Notes: generated from the sequence alone by a model not told the origin. Shown: positions 10,283-21,221, counted from the stretch's first letter. The stretch is 64,000 bases of DNA from Macrosoma leucophasiata (GCA_036365455.1 JAWQUS010000020.1:2763001-2827000), one strand, 5' to 3'. A program made the numbers and translations.

Positions 10283-13200
10283 ATTTTTTTTTTTTTTTTT
10301 TTTTTTTATGTCTGGAGATTGACAGACAAGCAAACGGGCCACCTGATGGAAAGTGGTCACCGTCGCCTATGAACATTTGCAACACCAGGGGAGTTGCCAA
10401 CGCGCTGCCAGCCCTGAAGGACTCTTTTGACGCCATTTTTGAAGAACCCCATATTGTAGCACCTACGGAACACCTCAGAGGGAAGTTCGTTCCACAATTT
10501 ACACATTCTGGGCAGGAACGAACGTGAAAACCGCACCGTTGAGCACTGCCAGGTGTCCAGTCGGTGTGGGTGGAACTTCTCTCTTCGGCGGGTAGTACGG
10601 TGTAGGAAAAGAGACGGTGGCACCATGTCAAACAGTTCCGCAGAGCACTCACCATTGTAGAGACGGTACAACACGCACAGACTCCCAATGTCTCTGCGCA
10701 GGCTCAGATGTTCGAGCCTGTCGGTAAGTCCTGGATCGTTAACAATACGAACGGCGCGTTTTTGTAGGGAGTCAAGTGGACCAAGCTGGTATTTGGGGGC
10801 TCCCGCCCACAAATGAGAGCAGTATTCCAGATAGGGCCGCACTTGGGCCTTATAAAGCTGTAGTAGCTGCCCCGATGTGAAATACTGCCTCGCTTTGTTA
10901 AGCACCCCCAACTTTTTGGATGCCAACTTGGTCTTACACTCAATGTGACTCCCGAATTGCACTTCGTTCGATATGTCAACGCCCAGGATACCGATACTCT
11001 TATCAACGGCGAGCGGAATGCCCTGGAACTGTGGTGCTACAATGAATGGGGTTTTTTTTGCGGTGAACGCGCAGACTTGTGTCTTCGAGGGGTTAAACTG
11101 TACTAAATTAAGTCGACCCCAATCCGAGACCCGCTCCAGAGAGTGCTCGATTTCAGACACAAGTCTAGTCCTGCTTTCCTCGATAAGTGTCCGAGAGGCA
11201 TTTGCACGGCTAGTGTAGTGTGCATCTCCCGTACTATCATCGGCATAGCAATGAAAATTGGAGTTTTGCTCCAATATTTCATTGATATGCAGAAGAAAAA
11301 GCGTGGGAGATAACACAGAGCCTTGCGGCACACCAGCGTTGATAGGTAGTCTGTCTGAGCGCTGACCGTCAACTAAGACTTGTATATAACGCTCAGACAG
11401 AAAGCTGGCTGTCCAGTTGCATAGCCTCTCGGGAAGACCGTAGGATGGAAGTTTTGCGAGGAGTGCCCTGTGCCAGACCCGGTCAAAGGCCTTAGCAATG
11501 TCCAGGCTTACAGCCAATGCCTCCCCACTCTTGTCCAAGGCGTGGGACCAATGGTGCGTGAGATATACTAGAAGATCACCAGCAGATCTGCCATGACGAA
11601 ATCCATATTGGCGGTCACTGATCAGCTGATGATCCTCTAGATACTGCAGCAGTTGAGTATTGATCACACGCTCCATGACTTTACAGAGTAGGGAGGTTAT
11701 TGCTATGGGCCTATAATTGGCCGGATCACTGCGATCCCCTTTTTTGGGTATCGGGTGCACGAGGGCGGTCTTCCACGCAGACGGTACGGTTCTTTGATCG
11801 TAGGAAAGCGAGAACAGGCGCGTCAGAACGGGGGTCAGCTCGGGAGCGCACATCTTCAACACCACCGCAGGGACGGAGTCCGGCCCACTCGACTTCTTGA
11901 CGTCAAGGGATAAAAGAGCTCGCCTGACGTTCTTCTGAGTGAATTTGACGTCAGGCATAGAGCTTTCACAGCGCGGGATGGTAGGCGCTGTGATACCCAT
12001 GTCGTCAAGAGTCGAGTTTGAGGCAAAGAGGCTGCCCAGAAGGTCAGCTTTCTCTTTTGCCGTGTGGGCCAGGCTATCGTCAATTTTACGCAGTGGTGGG
12101 AAAGATGACCGACAAAAATTCCCTTCGATAGCTTTGGCAAGAGACCAATAGGCACGGCTCCTGGGAGGGTGCCTCATTAGTTTCCTGCCAACTCTACCGA
12201 TGTGCTTCGACTTCGCTTTGGCCATGCGCCGCTTAGTGGACCTGGATGCAGCGTTGAGTGCTCTCTTAAGGCCGGAGGCATTAGGATCCTTACAAGCGTG
12301 AGCCGCAGTCCAGGTTCTGTAAGCCTCCTGCTTGTGACTAGAAGCCACAGCACAGGACTTATCGAACCAGGGCTGGTACTGTCCGCAAATGGATACCACA
12401 GAGAACGGAATGTAACATTCCATTCCCTGGTGTATCACATCGGTTACAGCATCGGCACACGTGCTCGGATCTTCCGACGAGAAACAAAGCTGCCTCCATG
12501 GGTAGGACGTCAGGAACTCCCTCAGTCCATCCCAGTCTGCCGACCTGTAATGCCACACTTGTCGAGTTGCCGAGGGCCGCAGCGGCGCTCGAACCGACAA
12601 TGAGGTTTTTGTGCGTACCAGACAGTGGTCCGAGGATCCTAAGGGAGCCTCGACCACCACCTGATAGTTGGCAGGATGTGAGGTCAGCAGAAGATCCAGC
12701 AAAGTGGCAGTGTGACCCTCGACATCTGGTATCCGGGTAAACCCGGTTACAACTTGTGAGAGTCCATTAGCCAACGCGAAATCGTGTGCAGATCTTCCAG
12801 CGAAGTCCGTGATCCGGGAACTTAACCACTCCGTATGGTGTGCGTTAAAGTCACCAAGAATCACCAACTCCGCAGAAGGATACTGCACAAGCACTGTGTC
12901 GACCACCTGTTGGATGTGCTCGAATAAGCGGGCTGTCTCCCCGTCTCCGCTATAGGACCTGTACACGCACGCGTATATTCGGGTAGATCCACCGTAATCC
13001 ACGCGTGCCCACAATAGCGACAGGTCCTTGTCTTCAAAATGGTCAAGACGGCGACAACAGACATCCTCTCGGACATACAGACATACCCCGGCGCGGCGAA
13101 CGAAAGTGTTCTCCAGAGTATAGCCGGGGTAAGTAAGGTACGATGTGTCAAGTGGAGAGGATATTTGTGTCTCCGTCAGAAAGAGTAGGGCCGGCTTAGC

Positions 13201-14085
13201 CGTTTCAAGGTGGTGGTGAACGGCGTTAAGGTTGGTATGTAAACCCCTGATGTTGCACATGTCCACAGTAAATGTGGGAGGGGCGTCCGCTGCGTTACAA
13301 CTCTTTTTTTTCTTTTTGACCATCTTTTTAATCTTCCTAACAGCGTCGGATAAGGGAAATAATGATGTGCACCGTATCGACCGCCCGAGGGGCAAAGTTG
13401 CAGGTGCATCGGACCATCTGCACACAGAGGTGGTGCAATTTGCTGGTCCGGGGGACGGAAGGACCCCCGATCCCCCCCGTGCACAGGCGCCGGGCCCACT
13501 CCGGTCTCTTACTCCGGCACGACGACTGCACACGGGACTTAACACCGGTTGGCGGGACAGCCTCCCAGGCCAGAGTTTAATAGAGAGGCCTGGGTTCGGG
13601 TCCCCTACTGACCGGCGGGCGGCAGCGGACCGTTACCGTTTCATCGGCTCTCCCTGGCCCCCGGGCCAACATGTTGCGCCCCTGAGCGCAAGATGTCCTT
13701 ACACATACCGGCCCCGGGGGCGGACAACACGGTGCACAACAAGGATAGGAACGAGGAAGAGGATAGGGGGAGGGGAGGGGGGGGACTGGCTCTCAGGCTC
13801 GGAAGCCGGAACACGCCCGAAGACGTTTGGCGGCAGATTACGACCTGAGGGTGGTAGCTAGCCAGGCAGGACCCAAGGGACCTTACCACCAAGCAGGACA
13901 CTAGGAGGGATTACGCTGGTAGTGCCGACCCAGCAACCATGTGGAACCAGTCGCCAGAGCCTTGTTTGCTGGTCGGCAGGGTGCACCACGTGCAGGTAAG
14001 GTTGGCTGCGGCACCAGGATGGTAAGGCGCCACTTACACCCCAAAATATATATTTGACTCCAACCAACACTAGTAGCGTGCACCT
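10283..14085 (-). mobile_element. LINE L1 (CR1/Jockey-like non-LTR retrotransposon)
   Basis: Minus-strand element with a 3' oligo-A tail (T run at about 10283-10307), a short 3' untranslated part ending CCAGACATAAAA, one long ORF2 and a GC-rich 5' region of some 500 bases that ends near 14085. No ORF1 with a recognisable domain was found upstream, so the 5' end may be truncated or may be untranslated leader. A 3'-end copy lies at 17296-17490 and a degraded fragment at 59570-59660. The exact clade (CR1 group or Jockey group) needs a tree. Confidence 0.9.
10357..13545 (-). CDS. LINE L1 ORF2: endonuclease and reverse transcriptase
   Basis: An open frame of 1062 codons. The apurinic-type (EEP) endonuclease covers residues of about 95-310: E125 in LTETQ, D232/N234 in GDFNAHH, and SDH at 305-307. 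The reverse transcriptase spans about 540-830: SGPD at 553-556, D682 in SLDIAKAFD, GVPQGS at 738-743, and the catalytic YADD at 767-770. A conserved C-terminal region follows (FFKNGVKRVLQGWQ). The first 74 residues look like translated leader; M75 at 13323, followed by a lysine run, is an alternative start. All catalytic residues I can check are present and there is no internal stop, so this copy may be recent. Such enzymes nick the target and copy their own RNA in place. Confidence 0.93.
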   Translation of the reverse strand: MLSPVCSRRAGVRDRSGPGACARGGSGVLPSPGPANCTTSVCRWSDAPATLPLGRSIRCTSLFPLSDAVRKIKKMVKKKKKSCNAADAPPTFTVDMCNIRGLHTNLNAVHHHLETAKPALLFLTETQISSPLDTSYLTYPGYTLENTFVRRAGVCLYVREDVCCRRLDHFEDKDLSLLWARVDYGGSTRIYACVYRSYSGDGETARLFEHIQQVVDTVLVQYPSAELVILGDFNAHHTEWLSSRITDFAGRSAHDFALANGLSQVVTGFTRIPDVEGHTATLLDLLLTSHPANYQVVVEAPLGSSDHCLVRTKTSLSVRAPLRPSATRQVWHYRSADWDGLREFLTSYPWRQLCFSSEDPSTCADAVTDVIHQGMECYIPFSVVSICGQYQPWFDKSCAVASSHKQEAYRTWTAAHACKDPNASGLKRALNAASRSTKRRMAKAKSKHIGRVGRKLMRHPPRSRAYWSLAKAIEGNFCRSSFPPLRKIDDSLAHTAKEKADLLGSLFASNSTLDDMGITAPTIPRCESSMPDVKFTQKNVRRALLSLDVKKSSGPDSVPAVVLKMCAPELTPVLTRLFSLSYDQRTVPSAWKTALVHPIPKKGDRSDPANYRPIAITSLLCKVMERVINTQLLQYLEDHQLISDRQYGFRHGRSAGDLLVYLTHHWSHALDKSGEALAVSLDIAKAFDRVWHRALLAKLPSYGLPERLCNWTASFLSERYIQVLVDGQRSDRLPINAGVPQGSVLSPTLFLLHINEILEQNSNFHCYADDSTGDAHYTSRANASRTLIEESRTRLVSEIEHSLERVSDWGRLNLVQFNPSKTQVCAFTAKKTPFIVAPQFQGIPLAVDKSIGILGVDISNEVQFGSHIECKTKLASKKLGVLNKARQYFTSGQLLQLYKAQVRPYLEYCSHLWAGAPKYQLGPLDSLQKRAVRIVNDPGLTDRLEHLSLRRDIGSLCVLYRLYNGECSAELFDMVPPSLFLHRTTRRREKFHPHRLDTWQCSTVRFSRSFLPRMCKLWNELPSEVFRRCYNMGFFKNGVKRVLQGWQRVGNSPGVANVHRRR

Positions 14086-14178
14086 TAAAGAATCTAAATG
14101 GAAGTAATCTTTAACTTAACTTTACTTACAAAGTGTGCTCTGCGGAGCCCCGGGGCTCCACAACAATATTTGTCATAT

Positions 14179-14521
14179 ATGGCTGGTGTAGATCGTAAGC
14201 GATCTACTCGGTTAAGCATTACGGGCGCGGTCGGGTAGTGCGATGGGTGACCGCTAGTGACAAATTAAATGCGCGTTTCCGTGCTTCGGAGGGCACGTTA
14301 AGCCGTCGGTCCCGGTTGCTATCGATGGATAGCAGTCGTTAAACCTTGTCGGAGGCCTTATGGGCGGTTTGAAAACATCCGATAGCGGGTTGGCCACTAA
14401 CCCACCCTCCTTTACCAATCCGCATTGGAGCAGTGTGGTGGAGTAAGCTCCAGGCCTCCCCCCAAAAGGGGTGAGACTCGTGCCCAGCAGTGGGACGTAT
14501 AATGGGTTGCCATTATTATTA
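14179..14521 (+). repeat. 5S-derived SINE, reference copy
   Basis: About 345-365 bases in full copies. The 5' part (14180-14260) aligns with the internal control region of 5S rRNA: GATC..CGGTTAAGC, then GGGCG.GGTC, then GATGGGTGACCGC, in the same order and at similar spacing. The body includes CCGTGCTTCGGAGGGCACG and TTGTCGGAGGCC. The 3' end is AGTGGGACGTATAATGGG then a run of ATT repeats. 5S-headed SINEs are known as the SINE3 type and use the 5S type-1 polymerase III promoter. Other copies: 6914, 8555, 21856, 23275, 30576 and 52218. Confidence 0.85.
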
Positions 14522-14706
14522 ATGAAGTGGCAAACAAGCATTTACATTTATATTGATATTAAGTACCTAATAAGTACTATAGCCTAAGAACGCCTACATG
14601 AAATCAGAGATTTCAATGTAGATGCGATGGGGCGGTAAAAGTACCGCCACTGCGAATGCCAATCCCCATGGCGTGGCGATTATGGCATATCACCTTTTTG
14701 AGAAGG
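14522..14706 (-). repeat. SINE-B fragment followed by repeat G fragment
   Basis: 14522-14612 is a diverged inverted SINE-B tail part. 14620-14706 matches the end of repeat G (GGGGCGGTA, CCGCCACTGCGA, GCGATTATGGCATATC). Confidence 0.5.
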
Positions 14707-14710
14707 CTTA

Positions 14711-14998
14711 ATTTTTTTTTTATGTAATAGAAGTGGTAAACAAGCATGCAGTTCACATTGATGTTAAGTGATGACTGCAGCCTATAGACACCCACACAAA
14801 GACCAAGGTCAAAATGCAGATGCGTTACCACTCCTGAGGCCTAAGGTCTTATGCCTCTGTGCCGGAAATTACAGGGCCGTACATTACCACCTGACCGGAA
14901 CACGATAGTGTTGAACACTACCATTTAGCGGCAAGTATATTAGGTAATGCGGTGGTGCCTACGCCCGCGAGCTCCGTCACTGGAGCTCTACCACCAGT
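14711..14998 (-). repeat. SINE-B copy, full length
   Basis: Inverted copy, from the T run and ATGTAATAGAAGTGGTAAAC to AGCTCTACCACCAGT. Confidence 0.85.
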
Positions 14999-14999
14999 A

Positions 15000-15368
15000 A
15001 AAATTAATTTACTTAATATCTGTTTAACTTTATGTAATAGTTATTTATCCTCGCTGATTTTTTATTTTTAATTAGGTACCTTTTGAAAACGGTTGTAGAA
15101 TCTTACACGTAATAAAATAATTTTCTTTCTTTCTTTCGTGCCTTTACTTCGGTCGGTAGTTATATACCACACATACGAAGTGAAGATTCGCATATGTGAC
15201 GTCATAAGTGAACTGAAGATGACCCGCGCGAAAGGTGACGAGGAAGGTCACCTTGCTTTACAATCCAGTTGTTAAAGGTCACCGTCAATTTGGAGGTCGG
15301 GCGATGCTTTAGTTTTTTTGAGATTATCAATTGTTTTCTTACTGGGTGGAGGCAGGTCTTACAGAATT
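15000..15368. other. No recognisable feature
   Basis: Unassigned spacer with an AAAGAAAGAAAG-type simple run on the minus strand near 15125-15140. Confidence 0.35.
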
Positions 15369-15370
15369 GT

Positions 15371-15661
15371 TTTTTTTTTAATGTAAGTAAGATGGCTAAC
15401 AGGCATGCAGCTCACATTGATGATAAGTGATGACTACAGCGTATAGACATCTACATAAAAACCAGAGGTCAAAATTCACTTGCGTTGCCACCCTTGAGAC
15501 CTAAGGTTTCATGTCTCTGTGATAGTTATTACGGGGCCGTACATTACCTACCATCCAACCGGAACGCGATAGTGCCGAACATTACCATTTAGCAGCAGAT
15601 AGTTTAGGTAGTGCGGTGTTGCCTACGCCCTCGAGATCCTACACTTGGAACTTTACCAGTA
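15371..15661 (-). repeat. SINE-B copy, diverged subfamily
   Basis: Inverted copy with subfamily differences (GTGATAGTTATTACGGGGCC in place of GTGCCGGAAATTACAGGGCC). The same variant recurs at 21558, 25905 and 63419. Confidence 0.75.
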
Positions 15662-15663
15662 GG

Positions 15664-15943
15664 GGTAAGGGGTAGGCAGAGGTAAATGAATGCATTCAAG
15701 CATACATGCAAACACCCACGACTCGCCGGTTACGTTTTGGCCCATGTAACAGGTGGCGAACCTGTTGCCATCTCCGGGCACATTACCAAACTCCGAGGTA
15801 CTGGAAAACTTCCAGAAAATGGAAAACCCTAATAGAACCAGAGATTTAATACCGTTATCTCTGAGAGTCCCCGACCCGGGAGTCGAACCCAGAACCCCCA
15901 GCGCAGTAGTAGTGGCCTGCTACCACTACGCTACTGAGGCAGT
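15664..15943 (-). repeat. SINE-A copy
   Basis: Inverted. The tRNA-like head ends at about 15943 (CTACTGAGGCAG). The last roughly 30 bases of the SINE tail are absent at the left edge. Confidence 0.8.
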
Positions 15944-16038
15944 TATTGCATTGCTTACATATTATTTGTTTTAACACTAATGTAGTTAGTCAGTTGCTGC
16001 GATGCGGCGTCGCATCGCATTACAGTTTTGTGTAGACG

Positions 16039-16327
16039 CATTGGCGTAGCTAACATGGGTGGCACCCGGGGCGGATGAGCAAAAAAAAAAGGAAATGCTT
16101 CCCATTCTTTTGTATCTTATTTCTCCATTCTCCACCGTTGTACCCCCTTATTTGAGCATATTCTGCCTCTGGTGCCCCCTGGTATTATTCATGCGAAAGT
16201 TAGTTTTGTGTTACAATTTTACGTCTAAACAGCTCAAATTTGGGTTATTTAAAGAGAGGGTGTCACCCCCAAATCGGTGGCACCCGGTCCAGGCCGCCCC
16301 CGCCGCCACTCCCTAGCTACGCCACTG
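16039..16327. mobile_element. T4 TIR element (hAT-like, non-coding)
   Basis: 289 bases bounded by CATTGGCGTAGCTA and TAGCTACGCCACTG. Flanks TGTAGACG (16031-16038) and TGTGGACA (16328-16335) match at six of eight positions, consistent with a decayed 8-bp hAT target duplication. The short open frame inside is not a recognised protein. Confidence 0.7.
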
Positions 16328-16410
16328 TGTGGACACTCAAGAAAAAGTTGTAAACGACAACAAAAGCATTGCAGTTGGTTGGCAGACGTTGGAGCGGCAA
16401 GTGGAATGAA

Positions 16411-16694
16411 ACTGGTGGTAGAGCTCCAGTGACGGAGCTCGCGGGCGAAGTCTCCACCGCATTACCTAATATACTTGCCGCTAAATGGTAGTATTTGGGA
16501 CTATTGTTTTTCGTTAAGGTGGTAATGTACGGACCTGTAATTCCCGGCACAGGAGCATAACACCTAAGGCCTCAGGAGTGGTAACGCATCTGCATTTTGA
16601 CCTCTTGTCTTTCGGTGATTGTCTATAGGCTGCAGTCATCACTTAACATCAATGTTAATGGCATGCTTGTATGCCACTTTCATAACATATAAAA
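16411..16694 (+). repeat. SINE-B copy, full length
   Basis: ACTGGTGGTAGAGCTCCAGT to CACTTTCATAACATATAAAA. Confidence 0.85.
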
Positions 16695-16866
16695 AGAACT
16701 GAAACCGAGATTGTTTTCAAGAACACAGCCGCAGTTAATGATCCACTTTGCAATTCAGCATCATAAACTGAGTTAAGTTTACGCATTGCCAAGTTTATAT
16801 AATAGAGGATTTCATATTTTAAACTTAGGTATTTGAATGCATTTCAGAGGGTAACAACAATCTGAA

Positions 16867-17179
16867 ATGAAAAAAGGCATGCTCCGATGGTTCGGGCATA
16901 TAGAAAGAATGTCGAATGATCGAATGACTAAACAGATATACAATGCGAATGTGGATGGTTGCAGAGGCCCAGGAAGACCAAGACTGACCTACCATGGCCA
17001 AATAGGTCAGTTCTGTCTGATGGTGCGGTCAAAAGTCTTAGGAATCGGCGTGCATGTATGAAGAGAATAATGAAGGTAGACGAGGCACGAGAGGTATGTC
17101 AGAACCGGAATATCTGGCGCTCTACACTCTCTGCCTACCCCGTTAGGGACCTGGCGTGAAGATACATACATACATACAA
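16867..17179 (+). mobile_element. RTE-type LINE 3' end, copy R1
   Basis: Encodes the C-terminal tail of an RTE-like ORF (KKGMLRWFGHIERM, then GPGRPRLTY). It is frameshifted here near 17010 so that the last part lies in another frame. It ends CTCTGCCTACCCCGTTAGGG, then ACCTGGCGTGAAG and an ATAC/ACAT microsatellite tail. Everything upstream is missing, the usual 5' truncation. Confidence 0.75.
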
Positions 17180-17290
17180 CGTCCGTCAGTACGTCCGCCC
17201 GTCTATCTGTCCGTCTGTCAGTCCGTCCGTTCGTTCTCCCATCCATCCATCCATCCATCCGTCGATCCGTCCATTTGTCCATCCAACGAT
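17160..17290 (+). repeat. Simple repeats (ACAT)n, (GTCC)-rich, (CCAT)n
   Basis: Tetranucleotide-type low-complexity run extending from the RTE tail. Confidence 0.8.
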
Positions 17291-17295
17291 CATGT

Positions 17296-17490
17296 AAAAC
17301 TTCCCTCTGAGGTGTTCCCTCGGTGCTACAATATGGGGTTCTTCAAAAATGGCGTCAAAGGAGTCCTTCAGGGCTGGCAGCGCGTTGGCAACGCCCTGGT
17401 GTTGCAAATGTTCAAATAGGCGACGGTGACCACTTTCCATCAGGTGGCCAGTTTGCTTGTTTGTCAACATTCACACATAAAAAAAAAATA
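17296..17490 (+). mobile_element. LINE L1 3' end, 5'-truncated copy
   Basis: Matches the 3' end of the 10283-14085 element: the coding end (GGGGTTCTTCAAAAATGGCG) and the untranslated tail (GGTGACCACTTTCCATCAGG) to an A run. Confidence 0.8.
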
Positions 17491-17491
17491 A

Positions 17492-17540
17492 TAACATCCA
17501 ACTGCATGCTTGTTTGCCACGTCCATTATATAGAAAAAAA
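17492..17540 (+). repeat. SINE-B tail fragment
   Basis: ACTGCATGCTTGTTTGCCAC to an A run; the last 45 bases of SINE-B. Confidence 0.6.
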
Positions 17541-17582
17541 TACAACTACTGTATTCATATACCATCTAAGTAACTAGAAATT

Positions 17583-17706
17583 AAAGAAAAAACGGCAAGA
17601 AAGACTTCGGGCAGGAATCGAACCTGCGACCTCAGGATAACCAGTAAAGCCGCTTTACCACTAAGCTACTCTTTTTCTTTTAATTTCCAAAGTTCACTCG
17701 CATGTG
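17583..17706 (-). repeat. tRNA-like repeat (foldback family relative)
   Basis: On the minus strand a tRNA-like segment reads GAGTAGCTTAGTGGTAAAGC, with B-box GGTTCGATTCC and stem CCTGC. Flanks resemble those of the tRNA-bearing foldback elements (AAAGAAAA, CGCATGTGTTA). The acceptor and anticodon stems do not pair well, so it is not called as a tRNA gene. Confidence 0.5.
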
Positions 17707-18032
17707 TTATTGTGAAAAATAAATAGTACAGTGTTTTTTCACTTGTCAACCACCTTGTTCCATAAAAGGACTAACTGTGCATAAAAGATACTTAAATAAG
17801 TAGAATTTCATTTCTGGGTCGTATTTCAGTACCACCTTATATATGACTAATAGCCAATATACAGGTCATGTCATCCATAACGGGTGTGATCCGTCAAAAG
17901 AAATAATGCATTTGCACTCAGATTGAACTTGCTGACGCTAGATGGCATTGTGTACTCTATTCTTAATTTGTTTAAGGTTTTCTTTAATTTTATGTATTGT
18001 GTTTTATCTACTAACAATAGTTATTAAGTACT

Positions 18033-18211
18033 AATGTTACAGTACGGCCTTGTAATTTCCGGCACAGAGGCATAACACCTAATACCTCAAGAGTGGCAGC
18101 GCATCTACAGTTTGACCTCTGGTCATTGTATGGGTGTCTATAGGCTGCAGTCATCACTTAACATCAATGTGAACTGCATGCTTGTTTGCCACTTTTATAA
18201 CATAAAAAAAA
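18033..18211 (+). repeat. SINE-B copy, 5'-truncated
   Basis: Starts at ATGTTACAGTACGGCC and keeps the complete 3' end with an A run. Confidence 0.75.
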
Positions 18212-18281
18212 ATAACTTTACCTTCAAATTATGGGTGTAATGTCTGATCTAATGAATAAATTAAAGTAATGATACAATTGA

Positions 18282-18590
18282 ACTGCCTCAGTAGCATCAG
18301 TAGCCTAGTGGTAGCAGGCTACTACTACTCGTACTACGCTGGAGTCCTGTGTTCGATTCCCGGGTCGAGGGGATATCAGAGATAACTGTGTAAAATCCTT
18401 TATCGCCGATTGTGTTGGGATTTTTCCATTTTCTGGCAGTTTCCTAGTACCTCAGTGTTTGGTAATGTGCCCGAATGCTCGCCACCTGTTACATGGGCCA
18501 AAACGTAACCGGCGAATCATGGGTGTTTAAATGTATGCTTCAATGCATACTTTTGCCTACCCCTTCGGGGATTACAAGTGTGTAGTCACG
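18282..18590 (+). repeat. SINE-A copy
   Basis: Full-length copy with a small duplication in the head (CAGTAGCATCAGTAGCCTAG) and a B-box GTTCGATTCC. Confidence 0.8.
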
Positions 18591-18599
18591 TTTTTTTCA

Positions 18600-19500
18600 T
18601 ACCTAAATGCAATGAGGTTACTTCATAGAGTAGACACGGGAAACAAACAGCCGATTCTGTTTTTAAATTGATTTGACAGATATTGATGCACGACGTTTTC
18701 ACATCAATGATAGTTGATTACTATGAGAAAGTGTGGTAAATTGAATGCAAAAACTGGCACAGTGCTACCAAGGGTAAGTTCTGTTTAGTACTTTAGTACA
18801 TATAGGTGAATGGATAAATTATATTCAGAACCTGCTGTCGACAATTGACAAAGAAGTTATAAGATGGACGTGTAATGATTAGCCTGGGAAAGAAAAACAT
18901 GGGAAAAAACAATGTAAGATGTTCTAGGAAAATAGAAAATGGGAATTTGTAGTTATTGCATTATACCTACACAATGACTTAATTTCATGGTTTCTGATTA
19001 GGAAACACGTTATAAATAATACTATTTATTTATTTATTAAATAAAAGTAAACAACAGAAATAACAGTTTTCTGCAACCAAATAAAATGGTTACCTATATT
19101 TCTTCAGACTTTTTAACTTTCCGTGTTTATTATATGTTAGTTTACCTATTCAAAGTTATTATAGGTGAGCAGGTACTTTCTATTTTTATAAACGCGATAG
19201 TAATTATGTCTTTTCCTTCATCGCAGGCGTTCATTGAATTCAAATTTAATTCTCAAGCTATGAACTGACATATTTCTTTTAGGATCCTGAAATTTAGATC
19301 ATAAAAATCTTAGGTATAGATTCGCGTCACTGGCATGCTGGTATTTCACAGCTACCGATACCTACCTGTAGTTATTCAAATGTTCATCACATTTTAGTGT
19401 TAGAAACCTTCCTTTGTAGATGTCCCTTTTAATCAAATGTTAACTAAGTTATCTAATATTCAAAGATATAAAAAGTATGTGTATATTAATAGTGTAGACA
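18600..19500. other. No recognisable feature
   Basis: AT-rich sequence with one 60-codon frame (19086-19268) that shows no domain. Not called. Confidence 0.35.
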
Positions 19501-19654
19501 TTATCCCCCATATTCATAAACGTACATTAGATACGTTTTAGCTATAGAATGCTTTGTCTTTGTCAGTTGCATTGTCAAATGTGCAGGATAGAAAAAGACA
19601 AAGGAGAGATTAGCAACACTTTAGCTAAAATACGTTTATAAATAAGGGGGTTAA
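19501..19654. mobile_element. T2 MITE, second copy
   Basis: Inverse orientation of 7300-7460: CATAAACGTACATTAGATAC, GCTTTGTCTTTGTCAGTTGC, AAATACGTTTATAAATAAGG. Ends remain recognisable as inverted repeats. Confidence 0.75.
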
Positions 19655-19859
19655 TATATAGGTACTTACTTACTTATGAAAAAACGTATTTGTAACGTAT
19701 AATCTAGGTTATTTGTGCACATAAATACATATATAACATCAAGAGTATAACTAACTGACTCAATGCCGATTTTGAGAATAGTCTAACTACAAAATGTCAA
19801 CTATAATAGCAGAATAACATCTAATGTAAACATATATGCAAGTATTTATCAAGCGCACG

Positions 19860-20400
19860 CCGCCCATAAAGACGTTTGAATATCGTTAAAAACCGAAGGC
19901 TCGCCTTGATATTCTGCCAAGGAGCGTTTATTTTTGAAGCGAAAGTGCGCTGGCGCAGGGAAAAGATCCGTTACCCGAACGTTGCCGGAAACTGCCGAGT
20001 GAGCCCGAAGAAGCGATTCAACGCGCGCACAATACCGTGAATGTTTACAATTATACTTGAAGAAAATCACTCTCAATTTATCGTCGTTTCACCGATTTTT
20101 TTTGGTATTTTCTTGCAAAATCAGCTATGTAGAGTATTTTAGCACGAAAAATACGTGATTTTATCGGTTTTTAACTCTATATTTGACTGTATTTACGTGG
20201 CGAACATTGTGCGCCATTGGCGGTACTGTGCGCGCTGTCTATTTACAATATCGGATGGAAGACGCTAACCCCTCGACGACGCGAGTTTTTTCTCTCTTTA
20301 TTATTATTAACTTCGCGTCTGTGCGCAGCATAAGTAATTCTATAACTGAATTATGTTACTGGGTTCGTTATTAGCGGTTTGATTCGATTAAACGGGCTAA
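19860..20400. other. CpG-richer, apparently non-repetitive stretch
   Basis: Contains several CpG clusters (CAACGCGCGCACAATACCG, GTGCGCGCTG, CGACGACGCGAG, CGCGTCTGTGCGCAG) and none of the repeats seen elsewhere. It could be a promoter or first exon of a host gene, but no splice-supported coding exon was recognised. Low confidence. Confidence 0.25.
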
Positions 20401-20527
20401 TATCGATTATATTGCTAGTAATATTTCGTAATCAACGATTGTCTTGTTCACATTGATAGATTATAAAGTTTCATTCGATGCTTGCCAACTCGAATGATTT
20501 AATCTTAATTATCTACATACGACTGTT

Positions 20528-20990
20528 TTGTAACAATTGTACAATCAACGGCAAAAGTAGATTTTTTTTTTTATGTTATGGAAGCGGAAAACAAGCATGC
20601 AGTTCACATTGATGTTGAGTGATGACTGCAGCCTATAGACACCCACAGAAAGACCAAGGTCAAAATGCAGATGCGTTACCACTTCTGAGGCCTAAGGTGT
20701 AATGCCTCTGTGCCGGAAATTACAGGGCCGTACATTACCATACCATACCATAGTAGATGATCGAAATCGGATATTCAATACTAATTATCGTAATTTGCTT
20801 CAAAGAAGTGTGGCGATAAAGTGTTTAGAAAGTACGAGATTGTGATTGTACCTACCAAACATTAGCTAATATTTGGTAGGTACACTATTTTGCCGCAAAT
20901 TACGATCATTAGTATTGAATGTCCGATTTTGACACGATTTTGATCATCTACTTCTTTTTGCCGTTGACCGTACGTATCAATTGTTGATGG
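20528..20990. mobile_element. T6 foldback/TIR element, left arm interrupted
   Basis: Long inverted repeats: left CAACGGCAAAA ... TAGATGATCGAAATCGGATA ... TCAATACTAATTATCGTAAT; right reads the same in reverse (ATTACGATCATTAGTATTGA ... GATCATCTACTTC ... TTTTTGCCGTTG). A SINE-B copy splits the left arm. Confidence 0.75.
20562..20741 (-). repeat. SINE-B copy nested in T6, with TSD
   Basis: Inverted, 5'-truncated SINE-B bounded by AGTAGAT at about 20557-20563 and 20752-20758, a 7-bp target duplication. It dates after T6. Confidence 0.75.
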
Positions 20991-21221
20991 CAAGCTCTTT
21001 GTAGCGATGTGTATGATTGATTGACTATTATTATGTTATGAGAAAGACAGAATCTTAAAACGTTTTGATAGTGAATAGGTACCACAGGTTATAGTAGAAT
21101 GTCTATGATCTAGATTTCTAGATAATACAATGTAGACATGCCCGACATGTAAGTATAGGTTTGAGGTGTTTTGCATCAATGCCAAAATTATTCACTGGTG
21201 ACAGAGCTTTAGTAAAATAAC

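Noticed and set aside
13232..13861. 209-codon plus-strand open frame
   Set aside because: It overlaps the 5' part of the LINE L1 ORF2 on the other strand; GC-rich antisense shadow with no domain.
16059..16316. 85-codon open frame
   Set aside because: Fully inside the T4 MITE; non-coding element.
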